Shown here: piece after piece, positions 1-15,300 of the stretch
How positions within the stretch are numbered: position 1 is the stretch's first letter
How the letters are laid out: every line of letters starts with the position of its first letter
Origin: Apricaphanius iberus
Taxonomy: Eukaryota > Chordata > Actinopteri > Cyprinodontiformes > Aphaniidae
DNA: 64,000 bases
Assembly: GCA_028564705.1 (NCBI GenBank)
Contig: JAPXFQ010002465.1
Span: 1,488,001 to 1,552,000, forward strand
Direction: 5' to 3'
The notes under the pieces: model-generated
The model's input: only the letters and a program-made list of their open reading frames with translations
Database searches by the model: none
Told to the model about the DNA's origin: nothing
Made by a program: the position numbers and the translations under genes

Positions 1-233
1 AACAACATTTCAGGTAAATGAATGGACACCTGAACCATCTGCTTCATTGTATGACATCATCTGCCTTCTTAAAGCAGGAGGTGCTCAGTCTGATTTAAAG
101 TCAGTCAGTGAGGAGAAAAAGGTCAGGTGTCTTTTTATACAGTCTATGGAAATATGTGGTTTCCCCTGTTGGGGAGAAGAGCTCCCTCAGTGAGTTAAAG
201 AACATGTTCACCCAGGCTGGGCGGTGCATTCAC

Positions 234-330
234 CTCGTTTAAAGTCCAGCAGGAACCAGCGGTAGCAGAAGTAGAAGTGGGTGTAATCTCCGTTCTGCTG
301 CATCAGCTCGAACAGCTCAGAGTCCAGAAT
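234..330 (-). CDS. sgsm2: SGSM2 visible exon 20: TBC domain, last exon in the window
   Basis: Acceptor tgtcag above 330, donor gtgaat at 228-233. It encodes [20 protein letters not shown], then [11 protein letters not shown]. The family continues for roughly 80 more residues, which must lie left of the window. I see no exon in bases 1-233. Confidence 0.97.
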
Positions 331-3300
331 CTGACAGCAGGGGGAGCAGCACAGTTTACACACAGATTCTTACTCTGTTAATACACACACACACACACAT
401 TTATCATCACCTGGATCAACGACCTCATGTTGGCAAAGTGTGTGTCCATGGCTCCACCATTAGGGAAGTTCTGACTCATCCTCTTCATCAGCTGAGTGAA
501 GCAGCTGTATGCCAGACTCTCTGGAACACACAGAGGACAACATGCTAATGCAACATGCTAATGCACCTTTCACAGCTGCTCTATGTGTAGAACACACCAC
601 CAGTCCAGAGGATCAATGCAAAGGAAAGAGAAGATGAAGTGAAATGGTTATTACTAGTTATCCAAATAGGAAACAACTTCCTGTTTATCATGTCTTATAT
701 GACGGGAGGAATCTCATCATCTTTAACACAACTGATACAGAGGGTCACATCCATCCGTCTGTTTCCATAGAGATGGAGAATCTACAGAGAGCGTCCTCTC
801 ACCATCATCCAGGATGACCATGAGCGGTGCCAGCAGGTCACACATGCCCTGGACGTAGCCCATCTCTAAATGCTCCCAGACGTAGCTGCAGACGACACAC
901 AGAGACACAGAATGAAAACTCACCCAAGTAAATGTTCAGCTCATTCTGTTCAGGTGAAGATTACAGAATGAAACACATACAGCACCTGGCTACAGCATTC
1001 ATACCTGTTGAGACCCCAAAACTTCAATGGGTTTTTTGACTGATTTTATATAATAGATGAAGACAAAGTAGGATCTGACTTTGCACAGGAAGACGACACC
1101 TCACAGTGCTCTGTTCAATCTATTAATAGTGATGGAAAGAGTATGGAACGATGTAAAACACACTAGGACAGACCAGACCAAGAGAGGGTGACTAAAGAAA
1201 AAAAGTGAACAAAAAAACTCCTGTTTGTAGGACACAACAAATCCTGTAGAGGACACAAGAAACATTTAAAATGAAACTTGATGGACAATGTTCAAAACTC
1301 TGTGTTTAGATGTAAACTGCTCATGACTCCAACAATGCCCATCTTAACACATATTGGTTGCAGGATCATGCATAATATATCAATGATCAATTTTTGTTGC
1401 AATATTATTGTGGAATATGTCGATCACAAAGGATTGCTTGGATGTAATATCTGCAGTTTTGGGTAGTAATGGAATACATGTACATATTTAGAATACTAAT
1501 TATGAGTAACTGTATTCCATTACAGTTACTATTTATAAACATGGTATTTCATAATATCATTGGAATACTTGTCTGTTTTCTACTTTCCACCTGAAAGATG
1601 AAGATATAAATTCTGGGACATGTGTGTCTTCGCTATGTGTAGACTATCCCATAATAACCCTAAACAACATGCCGCCGTAACCATAGAGATCCTACGGCCG
1701 AAACACTCCCAACATGCAAGGACCAACATTAACATGAGTCTCCAGGTATGGATTCAGACCCAGAGCTGGAGGGATTGGATCCACAACCGCAGCCAAATAA
1801 ACCTACTAGCAGTGAAGGAAATGATGCATTCAATGGCACTCCCTCTCGCTCTCTCTGATGCTGGATTTCATTTTAGCATTCCTCACAAAAGCCAGACTAA
1901 AGCCATGGTGGTTAAAATGAGGGAAAAGATCAAACCTGGCAACCCTAGTCAGAGTCGCTCAGCTTATGCTTCTGATCAAACTACGAAGTATGAAGGGAAA
2001 CTCCACTGATTGCTGGAGCTGCTGTAATACGGCATCAATGAATGAAGCGGCACATTTGTATTACCACCTAAAATATTTTTTCAAAGCTTAGTGATGATCC
2101 AGGTGGGAAAATTCTTATAGTGTTGTGTAAACTTTTTCTGGCGGGTCTCAGGAAACTACGCCACACATCAACAATGCAAGAATTTCAACAGCAAACTAAA
2201 AACATAAAGCATCCAGATGGCCAGCCTTTCAAGGTATGTGAAAGTCACAAAAAATTAAAAGACACTGCAACAATGAACAAAAACAACCTAAAATCCTCTA
2301 CCACTGTTTGACAGGGTCTGTATCGTGTTAGTTAGGTCATTTCTCATAGTTACAGTGATTGAAGCTGACATGACGTCAGCTTGATTATGTGTTGTTGTGA
2401 TTTGTGATAGCCTTATTGGCTGTGGCTGATAAACAGCTAAACTTCCTTTAAAGTTTCTAAATATAAAATCTAATATAATTGAAATAGATATTACTGTTAA
2501 AAACCTGTTTGTTTGTTTGGTTGGTTGGTTTTGGTCGCTGAGAGGTAGCAGTGTTGTCCCAAGAATGATTAAATACTTTTTCCCGGTCAGTACCTTATGT
2601 TTAGTATTAATATGCCCTCTGTTTTCCTGGAGGAGTAGCTACCAGCACACTTTGTGACATTTAATGGACTTAAATGATGTTTTTAAGGGGAAGTATTCCA
2701 AGTATTTAGAATACAGTACCAGGATTCAGCAAGTAATAGAATACGTTACAAAATACATTTTAAAGCAGGTATTCAGTATTCTATAACAAAATAAATTTAC
2801 AAAGTCTTCTCCCCAACACTGAATATCTGGTAGATCTGTCTCCATAGAAGCTCCACCTGGTCTGGTATGCGGCTCAGCTGTGATGTCTTGTTGGATGGAG
2901 GCATCGACTGGGATCTAAACGTTCTCCATGTTTATTTAATAGAAAGTACTCTTACATCAGTTTATTTTGTTCTGTGTGTCTTCTTTGTCTTCTGTCTTAA
3001 GACTTAATATCAAACCCCCAGACAGTCGTGGCAGATAGCTGCTAGTACTGAGCCAGGTTCTGGAGTATTTCCTCTCCACTGTCGCTACTGTACATGCTAG
3101 CTCAGTGCGAGAGATTGCGGTGAAGTCAACGACACACCACAGGCGACTGTCTGCTATCACGACATGTTGGTCAAGGAGGGGTGAATCCTACAAGTTTTTC
3201 TGCATTTTATTTTAGCTTCTGTCCCTCACAGTTGAAGACTACCTTTGATACAAGTTACAGACCTCTACATGCTTTGTAAATGGGAAAACTTCAATAATCA

Positions 3301-6300
3301 GTGGTGTATTAAATACTTGTTATCCCCAATGTATATGAATAAAATGAACTCACAATATATTTGGTGTAATAGATGGACTCATAATTGCCATTTGAGCCTA
3401 CAAGCAGCCCTAAATGCACCAAAAGATAGCCCTGCTAAGTACTGACTGGCTGTAGACAAACATACACCAGACAAAAATCCATTTTCCTCCGTATGTTGGT
3501 CTGTAGGCTCAAATCCCAAGTTTGTGGTTGCATTGTTCTAAAATGTAAATAAGCGAAAGAGGTTTGAATACTTTTATATGCCTAATCTTCGTCATGTGTG
3601 GGGGGTGAGTATGGTTCGGCATGCAGTAGGCTCATACTGACTAGATACTCAGACACTCCCTGCAGCTTTCTCTACCTGCACATGATGTTGCGTAGCTTCT
3701 CCAGGTTGGCTTTGGTGAAGTAATAATAGTTGCGGTCACAGCGCTGCACATCTTTGTCTATTCTGTGGAGGTTGAGGGCAACTGTGTCCAGAAGCTCGAT
3801 CTGTATGAAGAGACAGGTATGGTCACCATCACTGGGGCTGGATCAGAACCAGCTCATTTTCAGCTCGATCGGTGCTGACCTGTGACTGGCTGGTTAGTAA
3901 GCTAAAAATCAGAGCTTTTCTGACCGCTGAGCGTAACTAAGCAACAACAGTTTCTGGTGAGGAGAGCAGGGAGCGGTGTGCTGACACATTCTGAATCATT
4001 GATCTTGCTCCTAATTAATGACTGCCACATACAGAGAGGCTAGGAAAAACAGTCTGAATGCTGCCTTTAGGTTCTGATGCTATAGTTCCAAAAAAGTTAT
4101 CCTGATTGGCCAGAATCAGTTGGAAATTTACAGAAAATACTGATCAGGACAAAATTCTGATTGGTTCATCTCTATGAACGAGAAGCAGAATAACATTAAA
4201 GTAGAACTGGGATAAAACATATTCATTCTACTTCAGATTTTCCTACTTTTTGCTCAGTTGGGGGTTTGCAACTCCATTCAAGGGCCAGTGTGTCCTGCAT
4301 CTTTGTAACATGTTCCTGGTCCAACACACCTGAGTCAAATGACTGAATTATCTCCCCGGCATGAAGTCAAGTTCTCCCGTCTTGCCAACGACCTGGTTAT
4401 CTGACTCAGGTGGGCTATACCATACAGGACTGGAGTTGCAGACCCCTGGGTCAGAAGAACAAAAATGTTTGGAAAGTCTACGCACTGTGTAAGAGGAGAG
4501 GGAGGCTGACATCCCCTCAGCAGCAGCTCCACTCGTCACAAGTTTGTCCAGCTGACTGCAGAGCTTGTCCTCAGTGAGAGAGTCCTGACGGCCCCCTACT
4601 GGAGTCCTGCCTTCCTCCCTACCCCCACCTTCCTCCTCAGTGCTCTGACCGTCGTCTATGCTGGACAGGATCTGAGAGTGAGCAGAAGTCACAGAGTAGT
4701 TCCTGGAGGAAGGGAGACCTGAGTCGGGGGAGTCAAACTCTACCAGAGGACGCTCCTCTGGGGGCACAGCAGCAGGTGGGGCCAGGGTGGTCATGACAGG
4801 AGTGCTGTCTTCTCCGTTAGGGGTCTCCTGACTCCCGGCATCAGGCTCATCCACAGACATAAAGACCTGAGAAAGGAAGAAGGATTAGAAGGTCAGACAT
4901 TGTTGATACGGATTATAAACACAGGAAGCAGGGAACATATGAATATGAATCCTATCTGTTGGGTTTAAAGGTGGAAGTACCAGGGGTGTGCCGGTACACC
5001 TAGTTGTTTCCGAATATTTCAGTACGGAGCATTTGGTCCGGTACACACTTTTACCGAGTTTCTACTCTGACGCCTAACTGCGTTGCTAACCATTCTAACC
5101 AAACACAGTGGTGCACTGCTTCTCGCTATGGTCGGTGACCCGGGAGAGCAGGAGCTGGAAAACCCTCCTTTATCATTAAAGTCTCCTGTTTGGGAACACT
5201 TTGGCTTCCTGATGAAGTATGAGAATGGGGGGCACCAGCGCACCAAGGGCCCCCGTGCTGAGGCCGGAACCCAGCGCATCACCAACTCGGATACCCCGGA
5301 CATGCCGCGCCGGGCCCGTGAGCAGACCGAAGAGAAACTGTGACATTAAACCAAGGTACGTAACGATGTTTGGGGTACCGGCAAAGCCCTAGGAAGTAGT
5401 TTTTTACAACCTGCACATTATTTATAGCATGCTTTACATTCATTTAATCATCCGGACAAGTTAGGAACCACTTGGAATCCTTCGGGAGAAGTTTACATCC
5501 ATTTGTGATCAGTGTATATCCGAATAATGAGCTAATCGGGCAGCCCAAGTGCAACTTCTAAATAAGTCATCATTAGCCAAAAACTCCTGCATTTAACCAG
5601 TGTTCTGTTAAGAATCACTAGTGCTATTGCCCTGTGAGTTCGGAGCGTCTCCGCTGGAGTCTGCAGGGTTTTTACAGGCTTTTAATTCAACAGATTCCAA
5701 CTTATACTAGCGGGTGATTTCAATGACGTCACAGCCGTCTGCCAGTGCAGCTGGAGTCTGAGCAGGTTGCAGAAAGGGGGCTGTGGAAGCTGAACTTAGT
5801 CCACTTGGTTATTTTATTTGTACAATATGGAAACACACAAACGCAAATCTGCTGTTTCAGCAGTGGCGTAGCAAGCTGTGTTGAACCCTCTCACCGGGAA
5901 AAGCGTGGGTGTTAAAAACACCCCCATCCCACACGCGGGCGACGCCCCTGGTTTGTCTAAGCAAACACCATTAAATACAGACTACATTCCTGGTCAGACA
6001 ACAACTGGAATGACATGATTGTAATTGTGTGTTAGTGTAGTTGGATTGTAGTTATAGTTGCACCTCAGCACCTCAGAGACGCTCCGATCTCACAGGGGAA
6101 TAGTGATAGTGATTTATAACCAAACATTGGTGAAGTTTGGTGAGTTTTGTAGCAGATAATGCCTTATAGAGAGGGAAGCACATCCGTTATCTAATTAACT
6201 CCCATTATACTGATATACACTAATAACGAATGGATATAAACTGCCCATGAAGGACTCCAAGGGGCTCCAAACTTGTCTGGGTGAGTAAATGAACGTAATG

Positions 6301-9300
6301 CATGCCCAAAGGTCCAGGTTGCAAAACATGGTACTTTCCCTTTATTACCACTGATGCTTTGAAATTGTTGATTCTGGATTTCGGAACCCTAACCCTAACC
6401 CATCTCTACACCCAGACATTCAGGACTGCAGCTTCAAATCTCATAAGATTTTAAATAACACACAAAGTATAAACCTCCTTTCAGATTTCTTCTGTTTATG
6501 TTGTTTTGTGACACTTAAATGTTTCACCACACAAATGTAATATCAGACAAAGATAATCTGGATGGTTTTTAACGATATGAATTATTAAAACAGCCTATAA
6601 GGCTTGTTGTCTAAAGGTTAAAATGGTGAATTATTGATAAATGACTCCATCATGTGGTTGAACTGAACTGTAGCCACAATGAGACCTGATGCCTGATGAC
6701 ACCTTGATGTGTGGGCCTTTTTTAACAAGCAAAACTAATGCGTGGTCAATCAATATAGTAACCCGGACTTGTCTGTACGGTCCAAGGAAAGAAAAAAAAA
6801 TTCTACGGTGGCAGGATGAGTCAGATACAGTGCTACAGAAGCACCTGACTCCACCCACCCAGCCGGCTCTGAATGCACAACAGCAGCAGGATTTTGTTCC
6901 AAAAAGTGTTTCATGATGTCCTGATAAGGTAGTGGAGCTGTCTGAGTAACAATGGTGGCTTAATGCATTATGAATGTTGTAAACACAGAGATGATGACAT
7001 AAAGCTTCTTTTTTTTTAATCACACACACTGGCTTTAGTTTCCATGGAGTCAAAATTGAGTTTTTATTTATTTTTTAGTTTTATGCACATATTAACTACT
7101 GTGTTTTGAAAACATAATTTCTTTGTTTAACAGTTGATTCTGAATGCATAATGGCTATACGGAGCATTCCATTTTCTTCCTGTTTTCTTAGAAATGTTCA
7201 GCTCTTAACTCTTTGCTTCCTCGTTTGGAAAACGACTAAATGACATAAAACCCAGTCCTAATTCTGAAAAAAAAGAAGATAAAACAGATATATGAAAATT
7301 AAAATAACAAAGAACTGAATGAATGTAGAGAAGAATGAGAGAGGGCAAATGTAGCATCCATGGGAGAGTTCTAAAGCAAAACCCTGATGCAAATCTCCAG
7401 CCATCAGTTTGTTAGCTTACGTCAAGCATATAAAGCAGCAGGGCAATGATCGGAAACAAACCAGCAGGTTTACCTCTAAACACCTAAAAACAAAACCCTG
7501 ACAGTTTTGGACTTGCTTAATCAAAGTCATTCACCGAATTTGATGGAAATGTGCCATGATATTTAACAAGCTGTTCATGTTTTAAAACCGTTCATTGTGG
7601 CTGAAATAAACCAAGAACAGTGGGAAGAGATTCATCTGCAGCCGTGTGAAAAGAAGATTAGCTCCTCCCCAGTTATCCCAAGCACTCCATGTCACCTATT
7701 GTTGCCAAGGGCAACAAAACTAGCCGTTAGCTATTGGAGAGTAATGGTCGACTTTAATATGTTTTGTCATTAATAAATTAAATCATAATTTGAAAAGTAA
7801 ATGTTGTACGTTGTCTGCAAAACTGATGTCTGATGATCTGAAAAATGTGACAAAAACAAACATAAAGCAGAAGAAACAATTTCCACTTAACTGCAGAGGT
7901 TCAGTCCATTTATTAACATAACACAGGTGCCTATAAAAGGATTTCTAGCCCAGATTCAATCAATGGAACACATAGCAACCTCACTACTGTGATAAAACTG
8001 AGTGGTTTCAGGTTGGACCGGGCCTTCTCACCTCGTTGCTGAGTGTGGAGTCTCTGTGAGCAAGCCTCAGAACGTGGCTGTCTATGCTGCTGCCCGAGGA
8101 CAGCTTAGCAAAGATGGCCGACTGCATCTCTTTCTCCCTCTGCTTGACGATGACCTCACAGGCCTTCCACTCCCGCATCACCTGCTGGTAGCGCTCACTG
8201 ATCTTGGCATCAATCTCCATAACGAAAAGAAAAAAAGAAATCAGAAGCGGACTTCCATGCTAGGCTGGGGCTAAAAGTGTGTGTTTGTGTGCTCTACCTG
8301 GCTCATGTCCTTCTTGCTCATCCCAAACTTATAGTGTCCCAGCAGGAAGGGCCAAACCTCCTTCCTGATCTCATGCTGTACTCCTCCATAATAAACCAGC
8401 CTGAGCAGCTCCAGCTCCTTGTAGTTCTACACAAACACACACACAGGAATGGGAACGGGGATATATACATGAAGGATGAGAGGAAAGAAGAAGCCTACGC
8501 AGAAGAGGCAGCGCATCAATAATTGAAGGCAAGGAAGAGCGATTGTGAAGCGTGCAGAAGGAGACACACATGAGAGCTGAAGATAAAAGATGCAGATATG
8601 AATAGAGTGTAAATTAGTAATGATGACTTTGTTGGAGCTGATGAATGATTACAGTTGCTGCCTTAATAGCTGTGATAGTATCACACTGCACTCTGTAATG
8701 AGACTCCAGTTCACTGAATCTCATTAAATTTTCATTAAAGTGGAGGAGAGAGAGAAGAAGGTGGAGAGATCCCACGCTTACGATTAACATGCCTGCATCA
8801 AAGCAGATTAGAATGGACGAAGAAGAAGCATGTTTTACTCAGAGGTGAGTGAAGCTCAATTAGAAAGCTAGACAAGGTTGAATAATTATGTAACACTTGG
8901 CAGCATGAGTCCAAAGCAGCAAAAAGGAAAAAATAACAGCGGATCAGAATATGAAGAGTTCTAACAGCAGCCACAGATTTAACAGGGGAACACACATAGA
9001 TACTGCTTTTCAACTTTAACTTGGTTATCAGCTTTATCTGTTGCTTTACCTTCATGCATTTTAAAATATTTCACCCTCATAAGGGGGCGGTCTCTCCTCC
9101 CACAGCTTTCTGGCTGTTCTATGAAGCCAGCAAAGTCCAACTGGCTCAGTTACAGCATCGCTCTTACTGTCAATTATAAAAACACCACGCTTTCTGTCCT
9201 ACTTCCCACCGTGGGTTCCGCTCAGATGTCAGGTCTAATTTATTTTGCAGTCCTAGAATTCAAAAACGCATTTATGTTGTTTAATATAGGAAGTTTAGGG

Positions 9301-12300
9301 TCTCAAATATACTACACCAAAAAGCCGGCCTGGTGCCAGAGGGAGGGCCTGGTACCTGAACAGGCAGGTATCAGGCCGTCCCAAGACAGATTACAACACA
9401 TGTGTAAATTAAGTTCCAACCTACAATGCACTGACACAGGAAACCACGCAAATACAAGAGTGATATTCTGGTCCACACTCCATACCAGTCGGTGGCGGTA
9501 ATACATGATTTTTTTGATTTCCAGTCATCATTAAACACAAAGAAAAAAGAAGACGTTGGATCTGTAAGTGGTGTAACTTTGGCTGCTTTTCCATTACAAA
9601 AACAAACGTTCTGGCCACCCATGAAGAACAGACCGGCCATTCTGGAAAACTTCTGGCCCTATCGATGTCCAGCCCGCCCACTAAAAGAGTCTCTGCTTTA
9701 AAATGACATACAATATGTACATGTTCATTAAAGGGTGTCAAAAAAAGGCAGATTGGATCCAGAAATGTGTAACATACAGCCAAGGAACATAAAAACTGGA
9801 AGGGGTAAAATAAAAACTGGGTCATCCAGGAATAAGCCATGACCCCCCAACTAAATTCCACCGGTGCCAGGTCTGCCAAAAAAATCTGCGCAGTCTCCAA
9901 CCTGTTTTCTAATGCAAATTTGTAATTTTATAACAATCATTATAGGCCGCAGACATCCCTCTTAGATTTACACGTCTCCGCTGTATTCGACATATGTTGG
10001 TTATAGAACTGTTAACCCTGTCGACATAAAACTATCAGGTAAACCGGCCTATCAGTACGCAGCTCATGTAATATTCATAAATGGTCGGGGAAAACAGGGC
10101 TCCTGGGCCATTTTCAGCCCCAACAAAGTTTCATATGCAATATAGAGGCTCAAAGAACAGTTTTCAACTGTCAGAAATGTTGTTCTGGAACCTCTGAAAA
10201 GGTCTTATTCACTTGTTTTTTCAATAACTTTACAGTGATGTCAAGTATGAAATAATGCCTTTTGCTCAGGTGCTCCCGTTTGTATAAGTAGTGGTTAGGG
10301 GACAACGTCAGGATTAGGAGATGTGCAAACATCATGCCTCTGCTTGGTAACAGCAACAGTCTCTTTTGTCACCTTCAAACAGATAACTAGCTTAACTTAC
10401 ATTGCTGGAGGTGTTCCAAGACAAATTTCAACAGTTTCTTTGTAAGCTTCTCTTTCTTAGGTTAAAAACGCAACACTGATGTACTATGTCCACAAATAAC
10501 AAAAGCCCAAAGGCCCAAGCGTGTTCTGCCATGCTTTTTGGTGTGCAGACGGTTGGTTTCTACTAGCAGAGACATCAATACAGCCTTCCTGTGAGAATTC
10601 ACATTTTGTAAATATTGTAAATATTTTACATTTATACTGCTCAGCTGCACATTTCTTTAAACACAGTATATTACTTTGTGGTAATGTCGAGAGGCGATTG
10701 TGGAGTATAGTATTCTTGATTCTGTTTTTGTATGTTTTTATGTTGGTGTAAATAGTCACTTTGCTGCTTTTATGCCTTTAATTTCACCGTGTGGGACAAT
10801 AAAGGGCATTTGTTTTATATACTATTCCATTCTATTTTGAAGAAAAAAATAATTTGGGTTCATTTATAGTACAGTTGCTATATTAATTTTGTTGTTTGTG
10901 ACAAAAACATTACTATTTGCTGTTGGGTGTTTTTTTTTTTATCAGAAAGATGAACTACAGAGCTCAGCTCATTCTCACTGACTTAATGCTACCTTGACAT
11001 TGGTATCAGTTTTTTACATCCACTGGCATGTGACTGTGAGAGGTTCAGAGATGTTGGACTGCGGTACCTGGGCGACAGATTTAACTTCCTGCTATGATGC
11101 TGCAGTTTCTGCAGTACTTTGCAGGTTTCAATGCAATTCAGTTCAGTTCAGTTTATCGGTATAGCATCAATTCATAACAGATGGAATCTCAAGGCACTTT
11201 GTAAGAACAGTTATTTTAGTTCAATTGTATAGCCATTCCAATCAGATTAGAAAATGTTCATCTAAGGAATCCCTGCAGATTGCATTGAGTCATTGACTTT
11301 CAGCATTCACTTTTCCTGAACAAACTTATAGCTGCAGTAAACAGTCACCTGCATTGTGTCATTGACTTCACAGCAATCCTTTATACTGAGCAAGCATGTA
11401 GCAACAGTGGAGAGGAACCCCCCCTTAAACAGGAGGAAACCTCCAGCACAACCAGAACCTGGCCCAGTACAAGCGGCCATCTGCCACGACCGATTAAAGC
11501 CCAGGTCCAGAAGAATGCCCACAGTGAGTAACGCTGGTTTATGAGCTTGACCTGCACGGTTGAAAACTGATGTTCATAGGTTTGTAATAATTGTTTTCAT
11601 GTTGCTTCATAGGTTTTCACTTTTTCCATTGTGAAGCCAACTTCTAGTAGAGATTGGTTTTCTTTATGGTTTGATGTGTTAAAGGTTGGATATGAAACAT
11701 GATAGCGACATCTAGTTTGGTTAGGTTTCAGTTACACTAATAGAAAAAATTATTCCAGCCGTCGGGTTGCCTTGTTCACTCTGGATACGCCCAGTGACCA
11801 ACCTGAACTGTGTCCATGAGGAATGTATTTAGAGGAATTTCACTGACAGCTAACGTTAGCAAAGTTAGTAAGGGAGTTAGCTTACCGATCCGGGAGGAAA
11901 GTCACCGTTTCTGCATATGTTTGATGCCGTGGAAATGTTTTCTGTGGGTCCATCTAATGTAGGCTTCACTAAAACTACTCTAGTTTCTGTTCTTCTGCAG
12001 TCACTCCTCTCCTGTAACAGATACAGTAAAAATATTTCTGGGGCTCTTAAGCAGCTGATAGACCTGCCGACTCCGTAATTTTTACCAGTACCAGCTGTGC
12101 TGTGTGGATTATACTTTTGGAACATATAGACCGTATCTGTCAACCCGCAATGGCAGCCACTACTGGGCTCGTAGATGTGAACATAATGTAATCGTGGTAC
12201 CTGGTAAAAGTTTACATTTTATTGTATTTTAATTAGGGATGCAACAATACCACCTTTTTCAAACCAACACGATACCAATACTTGGACCAATTCCAATCCT

Positions 12301-15300
12301 GTACCAAGCAAAAAAATGCAATGAATTAGAAGACTGGTTTTATTTCCTTCTCTGCTGGTTACAACAATGATAGTGAATTAGATTAAAAAAAACATTAATA
12401 AAAATTACCATAAAACTAAAATTTAAAGTAAAAAAATTAAGATTTTCTGTAAAATTATTGCAGACTTTCCACATTTTAAGTATCGGTTCATGGTATTGGT
12501 TAAGGTTAATTTTAATTCAAATATATATTTTGAAGTAAATGTTTTACTTTCATTCTGCGCCCCTCTAAATGCTCCTTGGTGATTTTTTAAATATAGCTTT
12601 TTATGAAAATGTTCCATATTCAAACTTTAAGTTATATGAACTCATTCTTTAATAGAGACCCTTTCAAATATGCAACCTTGTCTGTCATTAATGAAACAGG
12701 CTGTTCAAAAAATGGCTTGTGAAATGTTAATGTTCTACTAAAATTGGTGTTTTTAAGCTACTGTAATCAAAATGTCATTGTTTAGTTCTAATTGGTTTCA
12801 CTAAAAAAATACATTCACTTGTGCCGTTTGTTTGTAGTACAAGACTTGTCATACATTTGACTTTGACTCAACATAACAAGATAAAAAATGGAATACTTAT
12901 AGAAGCTCCACCTGGTCTGGTATCCTGCTCAGCTACAACGTCCTGCTGGGTGGTCAAGTGTTATGGTAAAATGTATATCAAGAATGATCTTTTCTGTGTA
13001 TTCTTACATACTGAGAGGACTGTATGCTATTTCTTCATGATATAGAGATAGTCTGATTGTGTGACACTGTATAATATTAGGTCAGGTCAAATGAACTGAT
13101 ATTAGGATTCCTACGTCCTGTATTGCCATGGAAACGACCCTCGGAGCACTGAACATCCTAACGTGTCCTAAGATTGAGCGTTTCCTATCAGACGAAGACG
13201 CCTGGGAGTCTGCGGTAGTCAGTGAGAAGAAATGTTTACTGATATGGTCGATGACTCATCTCAATCTGCTGGGATTCCTTACGTAGAACACCTTTATCTG
13301 ATTGGAATGTTTGTATAATTGTATTTAAATAACTTTTCTTGTAAAGTGCCTTTAGATGACATCTGTTGTGAATTGGCTCTATATTAATAAGCTAAACTGA
13401 AATGAATGCAAAATCAACTAAATGTGTTGGTATTATATAACTAAATTATAAAACCCAAACAAAATGTAATTGCATGCAACCGATGTACATGATTCATTTA
13501 TATAAATCCAACTGACTTTAGATGTTTAGATGTTCAAGCAGACAGAGCAGAGACACAGAAAGAAGAAAAACAGCTGATGTAATAGTACTTTCTATGTTAA
13601 AGAAAGTAAAAAGTTGATAACGGTCATGGCGGACGTTCAGTCATCCCAGTGGATGCTCCCCTAAAACAAGTTACTATCTGCACCCACCTTGCAGTCTTTC
13701 TGGTACTTGCTCCACACCTCTTTGCTGAGTCCTCCAGATGCCTCACATGGTCTGTCAGGGGGTACAATGTTGTGGTTGACCAGAGCTGACAGGTGGGTCC
13801 GCACAGTGGACAGGTGTCGACAGTATGCAAGCCCTGATGGACAAATGAGACACATGCACAAATGCACCCAGATGAGATCACGAGGCAGAAAAAGTCTAAA
13901 ATCATGGATAAAATACAGACTTTTAGCTGAAGGTGAAAATGTGAAAAACCAAATAATCAATATTGAAAAAAATGAACAGATCATATTAAATGAAAATATG
14001 AATGCAGACAGACTAAAACGGTAAAAGAAATGTGTACTTTAATTAGAGATACATCAAGAAATAGGTTGACGATCAGATTCAGAGAATTTTCATCATTATA
14101 TCTTATAGATAAGCTGGAAACTCAAAAATACAACCTTTTTCTAATGAGTGAACACACCGCACACACCTGAGGTATTTCTCACTTTTATTTTTATACTCAT
14201 CCAAGGGGGATTGATTTGTAATTATATACACATAGAAAACTTTAAACATGTAAAACAAAGTCTTCTTTAAGTAAAATGAACATGATTAAAGTGTTTCAGG
14301 ACTCGAACACGTTCCCTCCTTTTTGGAAGTTAAAAGACATACATCATACCAGAATGTGCACAATGTTACTGAACGAAGAAGCCTAAAAGCTGTGGTTCGT
14401 AGTGTGACGTCAAAGAGAGGAGGAGAAGTTAGTGAAATTTCAATGGTTTCCCTTCTGGAAGGGAGCTGAAAGCCACGCCTCATACCACGGCCACACAGGG
14501 AACGCAGAGTCAACAGAGAGCAGGACCCAGCACTGACCTACTTTTTACAACAACGTTTTTTAAAGTAGGGACGTTTTTTATCCGAAGCACAAAGCTGACT
14601 TAGGGGCTTCACGGGGGACTGGGGCACATTCTCATTGACTGACAGCTCCCACCTGTGGATATGCAAATCTATTGGTCAACGCTCTAGGCTCGCAGAAACG
14701 AGTCGTTCTGCAGTAGAGGCCAGAGGAGGGACATAGAGGAACAATAAATTCTGAAAGATGACCTATTTCATGTCATAGAACAGCATCAGACAATCATATT
14801 TAAGAAATGTTTAAGTTAATTTAAAAATTTTAACTACATACTCCAGCTTGAATTACATGTATGGTTATTACAGTATGATATGTATAAAAATTTATTGAAG
14901 CAAAGCAGAGATGTAGGAAACTTTATACTGTATATTTTGCATATTCTTACTGAAACACCCGGATCGCATATTCATCAAGGGCAAAAGCACAAAATGGATT
15001 GTGTGTGTCTTGCTGTTGGTTCAACAGACGCAATGCGCTCTGTGCCGTGTTGATAGATCAGCCAGAGCCTGTTTTTACGATGCAGTGCAGTTTGTGCGGG
15101 TTTTATCAAGCGTAAGCCGTTGATAAACCAGCCGCATAAAGTTCTAATTTGGTCTATTACATTAAGCTCTAAAGGGGCGCTCTCAAATGTTCCGTTTTAT
15201 ATTAACGGAGAGTTCATTCTGTGTTAAACCGTTATTACGGTCTCCAAAGTCATTACTTTGCAAAATTGCTGCTGTTCAACAATACGATTTATCTAACTGA

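Noticed and set aside
6384..6402. Short CCCTAA-type (telomere-like) run
   Set aside because: Only two to three units, with no extension; likely chance.
8002..8522. Plus-strand open frames at 8.0-8.5 kb
   Set aside because: Antisense shadows of SGSM2 exons 14 and 15.
9421..9900. A 159-codon minus-strand open frame overlapping several others
   Set aside because: No domain or splice context, overlapping open frames on both strands, and repeat-like text at 9461-9560.
13689..14024. Plus-strand open frame opposite SGSM2 exon 13
   Set aside because: It is the shadow of a real exon on the other strand.
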